Origin: an uncultured Propionibacteriaceae bacterium
Lineage (GTDB): Bacteria > Actinomycetota > Actinomycetes > Propionibacteriales > Propionibacteriaceae
Assembly: GCA_945911015.1 (NCBI GenBank)
Contig: CAMDZW010000011.1
Span: forward strand, 21,326 to 85,325
Direction of reading: 5' to 3'
Length of the DNA stretch: 64,000 nt
Shown here: positions 44,261-52,760 of the stretch, piece after piece
Layout of the letters: each line of letters begins with the position of its first letter
Numbering within the stretch: the first letter of the stretch is position 1
Position numbers and translations under genes: made by a program
Notes under the pieces: generated by a model
What the model was told of the DNA's origin: nothing
The model's database searches: none
What the model saw: the letters and a program-made list of their open reading frames with translations, nothing else

Positions 44261-44575
44261 ATGACGATCAACGTTCTTGCCATTTTTCATGCGATCCCTG
44301 AGCACCGCGACGAGCTGAAGCGCCAACTCGAGGTCATGGCTGCAGAGACCCACAAGGAGGAGGGCTGCCTGCTCTACGCCCTGCAGGTCGGCACCGAGGA
44401 TCCCCATGTGCTCGGTTTCGTGGAGAAATGGGAGTCGGCCGAGGCGCTGGCCAAGCATCAGCAGGCGCCGCATGTGGTCAACGGTCGCGACGAACGAACC
44501 GCGATGATGTCGCAGCCGCCGGTTGTCATCTCGACCCACAACAACGACGACCAGGCGTGGCCGGTCGGCCTCTGA
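44261..44575 (+). CDS. Antibiotic biosynthesis monooxygenase (ABM) domain protein
   Basis: 104 residues, a small ferredoxin-like alpha-beta barrel: INVLAIFHAIPEHRDELKRQ at the start, then EEGCLLYALQVGTEDPHVLG and FVEKWESAEALAKHQQAPH. The E-K-W...H-x-x-x-P/S-H pattern is typical of YgiN-like quinol monooxygenases and related ABM proteins. It is likely dimeric and cofactor-free; the substrate is unknown. ATG 44252 is three codons upstream in frame. Confidence 0.85.
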   Translation: MTINVLAIFHAIPEHRDELKRQLEVMAAETHKEEGCLLYALQVGTEDPHVLGFVEKWESAEALAKHQQAPHVVNGRDERTAMMSQPPVVISTHNNDDQAWPVGL

Positions 44576-44658
44576 GCGATCCAGTCCTGGTCCGCACCCG
44601 GGGCTGACCACAGGCATTCCGGGAGCGGTCTCGGAGCATTTCTGCGTCCTCGGGCGCT

Positions 44659-44676
44659 GCCTGACACTTGTCAGGC
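44659..44676. promoter_or_regulatory. Perfect 8-bp-arm dyad upstream of the beta-helix gene
   Basis: GCCTGACA-CT-TGTCAGGC, about 60 bp before the start at 44738. A second small dyad, CTGTGC...GCACAG (44685-44705), follows. TTGTCA (44668-44673) in the right arm resembles a -35, but no well-spaced -10 is evident. It is a candidate operator for a carbohydrate regulator. Confidence 0.4.
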
Positions 44677-44737
44677 ACCATTTTCTGTGCCAGCCTCTAG
44701 CACAGCTGTTCTGAACGACTCATAGTGGAGGACTCCC

Positions 44738-46744
44738 ATGCAAGACGGCTCCAGCTACCCCCAGACCCCGAGTGGCGACCAGACAATGCCCGTGGATGAG
44801 GTCGCCGAACACCCGAGCCCGCAGCCCGGCCTGGCGCGTCGGCGCCTGTTCGCGGCGTTGGGCGCCGGCTCGGCCGTCGCCGCAGTGGCGCTGGCAGGCA
44901 CCCGGCCTGCCCATGCCGCCGATGACGACGAACCCGTCACGGTGACAAGCCTGGCCGCGCTTCGTGGCCTGTCCGCCAGTGGCCCGGCCGCAGTGGTGAT
45001 CGGCGACACCGGGCAGGAAGGCCTCTTCGTCCGTGACGCGGAGGACACCGACTCCCCCGACAACACCGGCACCGTGATCGTGACCGGCGCGGGGGAACGC
45101 TACAAGCGCGAATTCACCGGCGCCCTGGACGTCCGATGGTTCGGGGCGAAGGGAGATGGCGTCACTGATGACTCGGCCGCGATCCAGGCAGCAGTTGATG
45201 TTGCCCAGACCATGGGAGAGACCAGCCGTCAGGGCTACGTCACTGGACGTCAGCTCCACTTCCCGGGCGGACTGTATGCACTGGGATCTCCGATCCGTTT
45301 CGATCCCACCGAACGCAGCCTCACCGTCAGCGGAGAGGGACTCTCCACCCAGATCACCAGCACCGGTGACGACATCCTCGAGGCGCTGTTCCTGTTCGAC
45401 ACCACCAGGTCCGAACGCGCTGGCAACTGGGACATCCGCAACATCTTCTTCCTGTCTGGGCGCGATTCCAATGACCAGACCAATGTGGTCGATGCCATCA
45501 GAGGGCACTTCACCTACTCGAAGTTCGTCGACCTGCGGATCTACGGGTTCGGCCGTGACGGTGGCGCCGGCGTGTCCATCGGGTACGGCTGGGGCAACAC
45601 GTTCTCACGCTGCCTGATCCAGTACTGCGACACTGGCATCCGTTCGATGGACAATGAGATGAATGCGCTCAACATCACTGAGTGCGTCATCCAGCGGACA
45701 GTGACGGCCGGCATCTATCTCACCCCCACCGGCGGCGGGCAGAGCGTCCAGATCCGTGGCTGCACCATCGAGAGCAACGAAGGACCTGCGGTGTGGATCG
45801 AGGGTGCGACCGGCGTCATTGAGGTGTCCAACTGCTACTTCGAACGCAACTGCACCGAGCCACTCACCATCGCCGACCGGCCCGACCCGGTCCACGCCGA
45901 CCTGGTGTTCGGCACTGACCTGCGGCGAGCCGGTCCGATCCGGATCGCCAACAACCTGGTCAATCTGAACACGGGCCGAGAGCACGCCCATGGTTCCTTT
46001 GTCATCGCACACTGCGCAGATGGGGGGATCGAGGTTGTCGGTACGAAGGTCTCCAATCCGGCCGAGCCGAGGACACGGTCACTGGTGTCAATCGGCCCGA
46101 ACAGCACACCGGTGTACACCGTCCGCAACCTGGTCATCCGCGACACAATGGTTCAGCGCCCCGAGACCTTCGAACTGGTCGAGATCGATCAGCTGGCCCA
46201 GGTGGTCAACCACTTCCACGAGGCGTCGATCGACCAGGTGCCGACCGTCAACTACTGTCCGACCCCGTCCAGTTTCACCTCCGTCGCCGCCCACGGCGGT
46301 GGCAGCCTCACCGCGACCGACCGCACCTACCGCCAGTTCCCTGTCTGGGACCTGACAACAACCGGTGAACGCAGTGACGTGTTCGGGTTCGAGATCGATC
46401 TGGACGAGTACCCCGAGCTGGCGAATCGATTCGTGTACTTCGCCTGCTGGGTTCGGTCCAAGAACGCGGACTCAGGTGCGGTTCTGTGGACCAGCCAGCT
46501 GGGCGATCAGGTGAGCGAGCCTTCGCAGACCACTGGTTGGGAGGTCATCTCCTACGCAGATCGGATGCCCGAGAGCGGACAGGTCTCCATCGGCATCGGC
46601 GCACTGGGGCCAGCGGCAGGGTCAACGGTCGAGATCGCCAAGCCTGTCTTCGCAGAGGTCGGTGCCCGATTCGAGGACTTCCAACCGCTGTCACTGGCAC
46701 TGCTCGCCGGCATTGGACGATCCGAGTTCCTTCGCGGGCTCTGA
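44738..46744 (+). CDS. Tat-exported right-handed beta-helix protein (pectate-lyase-3-like)
   Basis: 668 residues. ARRRLFAALGAGSAVAAVAL with an AHA-A cleavage site near residue 53 is a Tat signal. The mature protein starts its beta-helix with LDVRWFGAKGDGVTDDSAAI, the Pectate_lyase_3 (rhamnogalacturonase-like) hallmark, and runs through many short beta-turns (residues 140-470) with Asn/Gly-rich coils. The last ~150 residues look like a carbohydrate-binding-type beta-sandwich. Proteins of this type are secreted lyases, hydrolases or epimerases acting on uronate-rich polysaccharides; the exact activity cannot be read. RBS GGAGGA. Confidence 0.8.
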   Translation: MQDGSSYPQTPSGDQTMPVDEVAEHPSPQPGLARRRLFAALGAGSAVAAVALAGTRPAHAADDDEPVTVTSLAALRGLSASGPAAVVIGDTGQEGLFVRDAEDTDSPDNTGTVIVTGAGERYKREFTGALDVRWFGAKGDGVTDDSAAIQAAVDVAQTMGETSRQGYVTGRQLHFPGGLYALGSPIRFDPTERSLTVSGEGLSTQITSTGDDILEALFLFDTTRSERAGNWDIRNIFFLSGRDSNDQTNVVDAIRGHFTYSKFVDLRIYGFGRDGGAGVSIGYGWGNTFSRCLIQYCDTGIRSMDNEMNALNITECVIQRTVTAGIYLTPTGGGQSVQIRGCTIESNEGPAVWIEGATGVIEVSNCYFERNCTEPLTIADRPDPVHADLVFGTDLRRAGPIRIANNLVNLNTGREHAHGSFVIAHCADGGIEVVGTKVSNPAEPRTRSLVSIGPNSTPVYTVRNLVIRDTMVQRPETFELVEIDQLAQVVNHFHEASIDQVPTVNYCPTPSSFTSVAAHGGGSLTATDRTYRQFPVWDLTTTGERSDVFGFEIDLDEYPELANRFVYFACWVRSKNADSGAVLWTSQLGDQVSEPSQTTGWEVISYADRMPESGQVSIGIGALGPAAGSTVEIAKPVFAEVGARFEDFQPLSLALLAGIGRSEFLRGL

Positions 46745-46786
46745 GCCGTACGGCGGTCGTCGTCGGGGCCGCGCAGGGATGCCAGC

Positions 46787-47224
46787 TCAGGACTTTGCTC
46801 GCCAGGCAGCAAGGGCGATGTCAACCAACTGAACGTGTTCTCCTGCGCGGTCCAGGTCATCCAGCGAGATCCATTCAGCGCGGTCGGTGGTGCCGACGAC
46901 CTCCACCGTGCCGAGGGTTCCGCCGACAACATGGCCGGACCAGATCACCCGTAGCGATTTGTACGGCCTGCCGGTCCGCACGCTCACGGACTCGGTGATC
47001 GAGTGGGTGGTGAGCAGTCCGTCCAGCTCGACCTGGTAGCCGGTCTCCTCGTACACCTCACGATGAACGGCTTCCTCCAGCTGTTCCTCGTACTCGACTC
47101 CCCCGCCGGGAAGGGTCCATCCCGGGGTGCTGCCGTTGAACCAGCTCAGCAGGATCCGGTCTTGGTCGTCGATGATCAGCGCGTAGGCGGCGAGACGGGT
47201 GTCGTACTCAGTGAAGTGCAGCAC
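46787..47224 (-). CDS. Nudix hydrolase
   Basis: 145 residues. The Nudix box reads GGVEYEEQLEEAVHREVYEE followed by TGY, fitting G-x5-E-x7-R-E-U-x-E-E-x-G-U with Glu residues for metal binding. WTLPGGG precedes it. It probably hydrolyses a nucleoside diphosphate derivative; the subfamily is not assignable. GTG 47224 is the start, with TAGGCT (47233-47238) eight bases upstream as a possible leaderless promoter. Confidence 0.9.
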   Translation of the reverse strand: MLHFTEYDTRLAAYALIIDDQDRILLSWFNGSTPGWTLPGGGVEYEEQLEEAVHREVYEETGYQVELDGLLTTHSITESVSVRTGRPYKSLRVIWSGHVVGGTLGTVEVVGTTDRAEWISLDDLDRAGEHVQLVDIALAAWRAKS

Positions 47225-47324
47225 GGTCAGTCAGCCTACGGCGTGCTGGCACAGCACAGCAGACGTGTTGGGTTCGTGTTACGTCAATCGACACGTTTTC
47301 GCGATCGAGTCGCCGACCACGGAG

Positions 47325-47356
47325 GTGGCCCGAGCCACCCACCGAGCTCGGGCCAC
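47325..47356 (-). terminator. Terminator hairpin after the PL8 lyase gene
   Basis: GTGGCCCGAGC (47325-47335) and GCTCGGGCCAC (47346-47356) form a perfect 11-bp stem with a 10-nt loop, starting nine bases past the lyase stop on the minus strand. No T-run. Confidence 0.7.
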
Positions 47357-47364
47357 GTCGTCAA

Positions 47365-49785
47365 TCAACGCACGAAAGTCACCGTGTGGGTCGCGCCATC
47401 TCGTGAGCTTGTGTCCACTGTGATCACGGTGTCCGGGGCCACCGATGATGCGGTGACGCTGGGGTCAGCGGTATCGACCTGCCACACACCGCAGCGGAGG
47501 GTGACCGTCAGACTGTCGCGGTGCTGCGTTGGGTCAGCAACAGCGACAGTCAAGCACGATGGCGACATCTCGGCCACCACCGAGCACGAACCGTCTGCAG
47601 TGACCCGCTCGACGGTTCCCGCTTCGAAGAAGTTGGCAAGAACAAGTCGCTGTCGCCCTGGCACTCGTACCGCCTGAACCGCAGCGGTGTTGGCAAGCAC
47701 GTCGACGGCCGGACTCGCGGCCACTGCGGCTGTGTCATCCGCGGTCGCCCTCGGCAGCACCAGATACGCGTAGGTGGCGCCATTCGGCGTCACCCCATGG
47801 TCAAACCACAGACTCACGTAACGTCTGGTGATGTCATCTGTCCCGCCTGTCGCCGTGTCGATGTCGCCCCATTGGCCGGTTCGTTCGTCACGCGATGCCT
47901 TGAGCGATACCGCTCCATCCAACATCACATAACCAGCAGTGTCGGCGAGGTGGGCCCAGCCAGGGTTGGCGAAGATCGCGTTCCATCCCTGGTTCACTGG
48001 CTGGGTGTGACCATCCACGGTGAGCTCGTTCACACCTGCTTCACCGAGATTGCGATGTTCAACCGTGGTGACGACCGGATGTCCCTCCGTCGGGTCGACC
48101 GGATCAGTGATCCCAGCACCGAGACAGACAATCCTGTCCCCGAGCGCGAACCAAGACTTGGTCGCGTACATGGCTGAGTTGATCCCCCGCAGGTCCTGCC
48201 CCACTGCGCCGACCTCACCGTGGAGCACTGAGCCACCTGCCCATGAATTCTCTGGAATCCGTCCGGTTGCCACCGCATTCGGCTGAGGCCGAGTGTCGAC
48301 GGTCGTCCCGGCATGCCCGTAGACATTCGCGGTCGGCCAGTAGGCATCGGCGAACGCTCGGGTGTCATCGTCGGTGTACAGGTAGGTCATGCCAGACCCT
48401 GTATGGAAGCCACGCAGGTTTTCAGTGCTCTGGTGTGCGTAATGAGCAACCCGTTCACTTGACATGGCGATTGCGTACGCCCAACCATCACCGCGGACAA
48501 CGGCACGACTCATGCGCGGGAAGATCACGAGCCCGATGGGTTCCGGTGTGCCATCCAGTGTTGAGTCAGCCAAGATGGCCTTCATCCTCGCCATGTGGGC
48601 CATCGGTTCGTTCGGTACGATGTCTGGCGTTGCCGGGTTGCGGAGCAGCCAGCCCTTGACGATGTTTCGCCACCGGTGGGCGATGGCTGGCTCCGCGCCA
48701 TCAGCAAGAGTCATGATCGCTCGGATGATCGACAACGCCATCCGCTCGCTCCGGCGCCGAGTGACGGCACGCTCCATGACCGATTCCATCCGGTGGCCAT
48801 TGAAGATGACGGGTACGAACGTCTTCTCGATCGAGTCAGTGACCACCTGGATGCTCGTCGAGCCCCACCGGGATCCTCCCAGCAGTGCTGCAATACTTGC
48901 GATACTCACCAAGAAGTCGCTGCCGTAAGTTCCGGTTGCAGGTGAGGTGCGGTGGTGGATGAACGATCCGTCCCGATAGAACCCGTCGTTCTTGACGTCG
49001 TCGATGTTGTCAACGTTCAGCTCTGCGTACTCGAGAACGTCGTCGAGGCGGCTCAGACCGAGATCGATACGCTCCTCTGTCCCTCCGAGCACGCCTCTCT
49101 GGATCACGAGGCTGCACATCAGCATCCGGTTGGATCCGCTTGACTCACGCGGCACTCGGTCGGGAAAGTCCGAGTTGGGTGCAGAGAAGTACATGCCCGG
49201 GTCTGCCACGAAATGATCGACGGCACGACAGTAGTCATCGATCTCGCTTGGGGTCAGGTTGTCGTACAGAAAGATGCAGGTGTTGACCATCGCTTGCGGT
49301 CCGGAGATCTCCCAATGAAACCAGTTACCGTAGGCCGACGAATTTTCGTTGTACACAAGGGTGTACGCGGTCCTCAGGCCAGCAAGAATCTGATCGAGCA
49401 AGACCTGATCACCATGGAGCGCCGCCCCCGGCGTGATGTAGGCCAGCGCCATGGCTTGCAGACGTACGTATGTGTCACGCATGTCTGCTGAGACGCCGTT
49501 GTGGAAAGCAAGATCGCTGAAGACCTGCGTGCGGTTGGGTTCGGCAATCACCTTACCCTGCGCCGATTGCGCCGAGTCGTTGATGGCGGCAACCCCAGCT
49601 GTGAAGTCTGGGTCGGTCGGATCGAAGGCTGCGCCGTTCATGATCGTGAGCAACCGCTGACGCAGCAACGCAAACTCATCCGAAGTGTCCGCGAAGGCGG
49701 AGCCAATGCCAGGGCTGGCCAGGGTGAGCCCAACCCCAGCGGCCGTTGCTCGGGCAAACAGTCCGCGACGCGTGAGCCTGGCCAT
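47365..49785 (-). CDS. Polysaccharide lyase family 8, Tat-exported
   Basis: About 806 residues. LTRRGLFARATAAGVGLTL is a Tat signal ending near AFA-D (residue 33). The alpha-toroid has the catalytic Asn region YGNWFHWEISGPQA, the His in DGFYRDGSFIHH and the Tyr in TGTYGSDFL. STENLRGFHTGSGMTYLY and the C-terminal beta-sandwiches complete the PL8 architecture. PL8 members cleave hyaluronan, chondroitin or xanthan by beta-elimination, yielding the unsaturated ends that GH88/GH105 enzymes remove. Of two ATGs I choose 49785 (GGAAG seven bases upstream); 49791 overlaps the preceding stop. It is co-transcribed with the solute-binding gene. Confidence 0.9.
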   Translation of the reverse strand: MARLTRRGLFARATAAGVGLTLASPGIGSAFADTSDEFALLRQRLLTIMNGAAFDPTDPDFTAGVAAINDSAQSAQGKVIAEPNRTQVFSDLAFHNGVSADMRDTYVRLQAMALAYITPGAALHGDQVLLDQILAGLRTAYTLVYNENSSAYGNWFHWEISGPQAMVNTCIFLYDNLTPSEIDDYCRAVDHFVADPGMYFSAPNSDFPDRVPRESSGSNRMLMCSLVIQRGVLGGTEERIDLGLSRLDDVLEYAELNVDNIDDVKNDGFYRDGSFIHHRTSPATGTYGSDFLVSIASIAALLGGSRWGSTSIQVVTDSIEKTFVPVIFNGHRMESVMERAVTRRRSERMALSIIRAIMTLADGAEPAIAHRWRNIVKGWLLRNPATPDIVPNEPMAHMARMKAILADSTLDGTPEPIGLVIFPRMSRAVVRGDGWAYAIAMSSERVAHYAHQSTENLRGFHTGSGMTYLYTDDDTRAFADAYWPTANVYGHAGTTVDTRPQPNAVATGRIPENSWAGGSVLHGEVGAVGQDLRGINSAMYATKSWFALGDRIVCLGAGITDPVDPTEGHPVVTTVEHRNLGEAGVNELTVDGHTQPVNQGWNAIFANPGWAHLADTAGYVMLDGAVSLKASRDERTGQWGDIDTATGGTDDITRRYVSLWFDHGVTPNGATYAYLVLPRATADDTAAVAASPAVDVLANTAAVQAVRVPGRQRLVLANFFEAGTVERVTADGSCSVVAEMSPSCLTVAVADPTQHRDSLTVTLRCGVWQVDTADPSVTASSVAPDTVITVDTSSRDGATHTVTFVR

Positions 49786-49787
49786 CG

Positions 49788-51455
49788 TCATACTTCCGCC
49801 CTAGCGGCAAACTCCGCCTCGTACTCGGCGCGTATCTCGTCGCCACCGCCGGCGCGCCACTCGTCCAGAGCGGCGTCGAAGTCGTCCAGCGTGTATTCGC
49901 CCCGGAAGTAGCCGCTGATGGTGTCGAGAAGAGTTGTTTCGAGACCGGCTCCAGCCTTGCTGTAGGTCTCGGACCACAGGCCCAAGACCGCCGATTGGCG
50001 TCCGGTCGGGGCGAACTTCTGGATGAAGCCATGGATCTCTCGGGCTCCCTCCGGCACCCCCGGGACGAAGAGCTCTGGCGGCGCAGCCATGATGTAACCA
50101 TTCGGCAGCCGGGTCTCTTCTCGCCACATGTCATTGGTGACCGGTTCACCGTCGGATTCCATCGTGTAGTGCACACCCTCGATCCCGTAATTGCGGAACA
50201 GATATTCTTCAGTTCCGAAGGGGATCGCCATCCAGTCGGCAATCCTGAGCAACATCTGCAAGCGCTCAGGGTCGAGGTCCTTGTTGAAGGCCGTCAGGTG
50301 ATAGGTGCCCGGACCGAGCTCCTTCACCCCGACGCCCGAGCCGTCAAAGGAAACAACAGGTGTGGCGGTGACATCCATGTGGAGCGGACCTTCGGGGTAC
50401 CGCCCCGCCCACTGGTTGCCGCCACGCCAGTCGAAGACGATCCGCTCGGCATTGAACTCTTGGATCTCGTTGGAACCGGTGAGCCCGAAGGAGTCTGGGT
50501 GGTAGACCCCAGCGCTCCAGAGCTCCTTGACGAAGCTCAGTGCCTGGCGATACTCATCTGTCTCGCGACTGAAGATGAACTTGCCGTCCTCTTCGCTCCA
50601 GTAGTTCAGGTTTCCGCACGGTTGGCCCAACATCTCGCAGATGAATCGAACCGTGTTCAAGGGATTGGTCAGTGCCCATTGGCTACCTTTGGCGTTGGTG
50701 ACTTCCTTGCAAATCGAGGCAAACGATGCCGCGTCAGTGACGTCGTCGACGCTGACACCCAACCCATTGAGGATCCCGCGATTGGCCAGCATCAGGCTAC
50801 CCCAGCTGTAGAGCGGCGTCTTGATGCCTCGGATCCTGCCGCCATGGATCGACTGTTGCCACACATGTTCAGGCAGATTCGCCAGGGCCGGATAGTCATG
50901 GACGGCATCGCCGGCCAGATAGTCGGTCAGGTCGGCAAACTTCGCTTCAAGCATGCTTCCCAGGTGCCCGACCGCACTGGGGATCTGGACGATGTCGGGG
51001 ATGTCTCCGCCAGCAACGAGGGTGGCGATCTTGCTGACCTGGTTGTCTTCGCCGATGGCCACCTGATAGTCCAACTCCACCCCGAGTCGCTCGTTCAGCT
51101 CCTGCCAGTAGGAGTTCGATGACACCGGCTTTGGTGCGCCCCCGAGTGCCAAGGTTGCCGCCACCACCCGGCTGCCGTCCCCCGGAGGCTGTTTCGACAC
51201 CACCGCAGGATCGGTCGGGTAGGTGAAGTAGGCATCCGGAACATGTTGACCATCACCGGCGAGATCCGGCGCTGGACCCTGAAATCGCGCATATGTCGGC
51301 GTCAGGACTTTCGGATCTGGAGTACTCGACGAAGCCGTGGCGCTTGGCCGGTCGTCGGACGTACACGCGCCGAGTAGTCCGGCCGAGGTCGCGGCGAGGC
51401 CGGCGATCCCGGCTCCGCGGAGAAAACGCCGCCTGTCACACGAGCTGCGAGCCAT
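49788..51455 (-). CDS. Sugar ABC transporter solute-binding lipoprotein (LplA-like), orphan
   Basis: 555 residues. CDRRRFLRGAGIAGLAA is a twin-arginine signal and LLGAC (Cys near 31) the lipobox. The mature protein is paralogous to that at 17167-18828: shared WQELNERLGVELDY, VAGGDIPDIVQIP and a final DEWRAGGGDEIRAEYEAEF. It directly precedes the PL8 lyase (2-4 nt spacing), so it probably binds the oligosaccharides the lyase releases. No permease genes flank it. It starts at ATG 51455 with AAAGGA upstream, under a strong promoter at 51514-51542. Confidence 0.9.
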   Translation of the reverse strand: MARSSCDRRRFLRGAGIAGLAATSAGLLGACTSDDRPSATASSSTPDPKVLTPTYARFQGPAPDLAGDGQHVPDAYFTYPTDPAVVSKQPPGDGSRVVAATLALGGAPKPVSSNSYWQELNERLGVELDYQVAIGEDNQVSKIATLVAGGDIPDIVQIPSAVGHLGSMLEAKFADLTDYLAGDAVHDYPALANLPEHVWQQSIHGGRIRGIKTPLYSWGSLMLANRGILNGLGVSVDDVTDAASFASICKEVTNAKGSQWALTNPLNTVRFICEMLGQPCGNLNYWSEEDGKFIFSRETDEYRQALSFVKELWSAGVYHPDSFGLTGSNEIQEFNAERIVFDWRGGNQWAGRYPEGPLHMDVTATPVVSFDGSGVGVKELGPGTYHLTAFNKDLDPERLQMLLRIADWMAIPFGTEEYLFRNYGIEGVHYTMESDGEPVTNDMWREETRLPNGYIMAAPPELFVPGVPEGAREIHGFIQKFAPTGRQSAVLGLWSETYSKAGAGLETTLLDTISGYFRGEYTLDDFDAALDEWRAGGGDEIRAEYEAEFAARAEV

Positions 51456-51513
51456 AGTGGTCCTTTCCACTGCAGCGCTGAATCGCTCCCCGATTCAACG
51501 ATATTTCCAGTGG

Positions 51514-51542
51514 ATACTATGGCTGCCCTCAGGAGGTGTCAA
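51514..51542 (-). promoter_or_regulatory. Promoter of the solute-binding/PL8 lyase operon
   Basis: On the minus strand TTGACA (51537-51542) and TAGTAT (51514-51519) are separated by exactly 17 bp, one of the best sigma-70-type promoters in the window. An imperfect dyad, CCATAGTATCCACTGG, overlaps the -10 and is a candidate operator for the upstream GntR-LacI hybrid regulator. Confidence 0.65.
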
Positions 51543-51561
51543 GACACCCCTGGGCCGTGGC

Positions 51562-52710
51562 TCAGTCAGCGAGCAGTTGCGGTACACGTGCCGCCCAGCC
51601 GGGCTCAGCGCTGAGCCGCTGGGTCAGACTCATCTCCACCTTGTGCACGCAAGGGCGGGCGTGAATGGGTTGTTGACGCCACAACAGCGCAGCAGCAGTC
51701 CGAGCCACGCGGTCCCAGGGCCGGGACACCGAGGTCAGCAGGTACGAGCCAGCCACCACCGAACTGTCGAAGCCCACCAGGGGCGGCCAATCGGCCAGCG
51801 GCACGCCACTGCTGCGCAATTGCTCGATGAGCTTGATCGCCACCCGATCGTTGGAACAGACAAGGGCGTCAACCTCCTGACGTACAACGGATTGAAACGC
51901 TTGCTGCGACACGGAATCAAGTCGCTCCTGCCAGTCGTGCGCAGCCATCTCCGGAAGGATCTCCGGACCCTGATCGGCACCACTCGAATCCAGTTCAAGA
52001 GTCCAACCCAGACGTCGGTCGACCGACCATTGGTAGGCCCCCTGCCCTCCGTCACTGGCCGAGTGGAGACCAGCAAAGCCAATGTTCTGATTGCCTTGGT
52101 CTCGCAGCGTCTGTGCGGCCCGACGACCGCCGCCCACATTGTCGAAGACAACCATGTCGAGGTCCAGTTCGTCGACCGCTGAATTGTCAGCGATGTGGTC
52201 ACCAGCCGTGGCGTAGCACACAACTGGTGTGCTCATTGTGGTGAGCAACGCGCGTTGACTCGATTCCGGCAGCCACGGCACAAAGACTCCCCCAAGGCGA
52301 CCACTGTTGCCCCGCTCCGAGGAAAGGATCTGTGCGAGACCTACTCTTGCTGTCCTGCCTCCAAGTTCAGCAATACACGCTTCGAACGACGGTGCGATCA
52401 GCTGACATTTGTCCGCAATATCGGGGCTCTCCCCGGCTCCTGGCATGGCCAGCAGATACATGACGTCGCTGCGCAACTCGACCGGACGCGCCACCACCAT
52501 CCCGACCCGCGGCACCGATCGCAAGGTGCCGTCCTCGACGAGCTGCTGCAGGGTGAGAATGACCGTACGGTGGGAGAGCTCATATTTTGCGGCCAGTTCA
52601 CGCATCGAGGGAAGCTGATCGCCGGGGACCAACTCCCCCGTTCGACATGATTCCCGCAGGTCGTCAAGCAATGATTGCTTGCGCGCTGCGGTGACTGAGC
52701 GGCTTGCCAT
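51562..52710 (-). CDS. GntR-LacI hybrid regulator (AraR-like architecture)
   Basis: About 382 residues. An N-terminal GntR winged helix (LVPGDQLPSMRELAAKYELS, then HRTVILTLQQLVEDGTL) is joined to a LacI/GalR-type sugar-binding domain (FDNVGGGRRAAQTLRDQG, ALVCSNDRVAIKLIEQL, LVGFDSS). AraR of Bacillus is the known precedent for this fusion. Located directly upstream of the solute-binding/PL8 operon on the same strand, it is the likely controller of that operon, released by an oligosaccharide. ATG 52710 has TACACT (52718-52723) seven bases upstream. Confidence 0.88.
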   Translation of the reverse strand: MASRSVTAARKQSLLDDLRESCRTGELVPGDQLPSMRELAAKYELSHRTVILTLQQLVEDGTLRSVPRVGMVVARPVELRSDVMYLLAMPGAGESPDIADKCQLIAPSFEACIAELGGRTARVGLAQILSSERGNSGRLGGVFVPWLPESSQRALLTTMSTPVVCYATAGDHIADNSAVDELDLDMVVFDNVGGGRRAAQTLRDQGNQNIGFAGLHSASDGGQGAYQWSVDRRLGWTLELDSSGADQGPEILPEMAAHDWQERLDSVSQQAFQSVVRQEVDALVCSNDRVAIKLIEQLRSSGVPLADWPPLVGFDSSVVAGSYLLTSVSRPWDRVARTAAALLWRQQPIHARPCVHKVEMSLTQRLSAEPGWAARVPQLLAD

Positions 52711-52717
52711 GGCGGTG

Positions 52718-52723
52718 AGTGTA
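52718..52723 (-). promoter_or_regulatory. -10 element of the GntR-LacI regulator gene
   Basis: TACACT on the minus strand, seven bases before ATG 52710, with no Shine-Dalgarno sequence: probably leaderless. Confidence 0.4.
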
Positions 52724-52760
52724 TGCGTTGGCGCACGGGTCGGCGACGCTGGTCGCAGGC

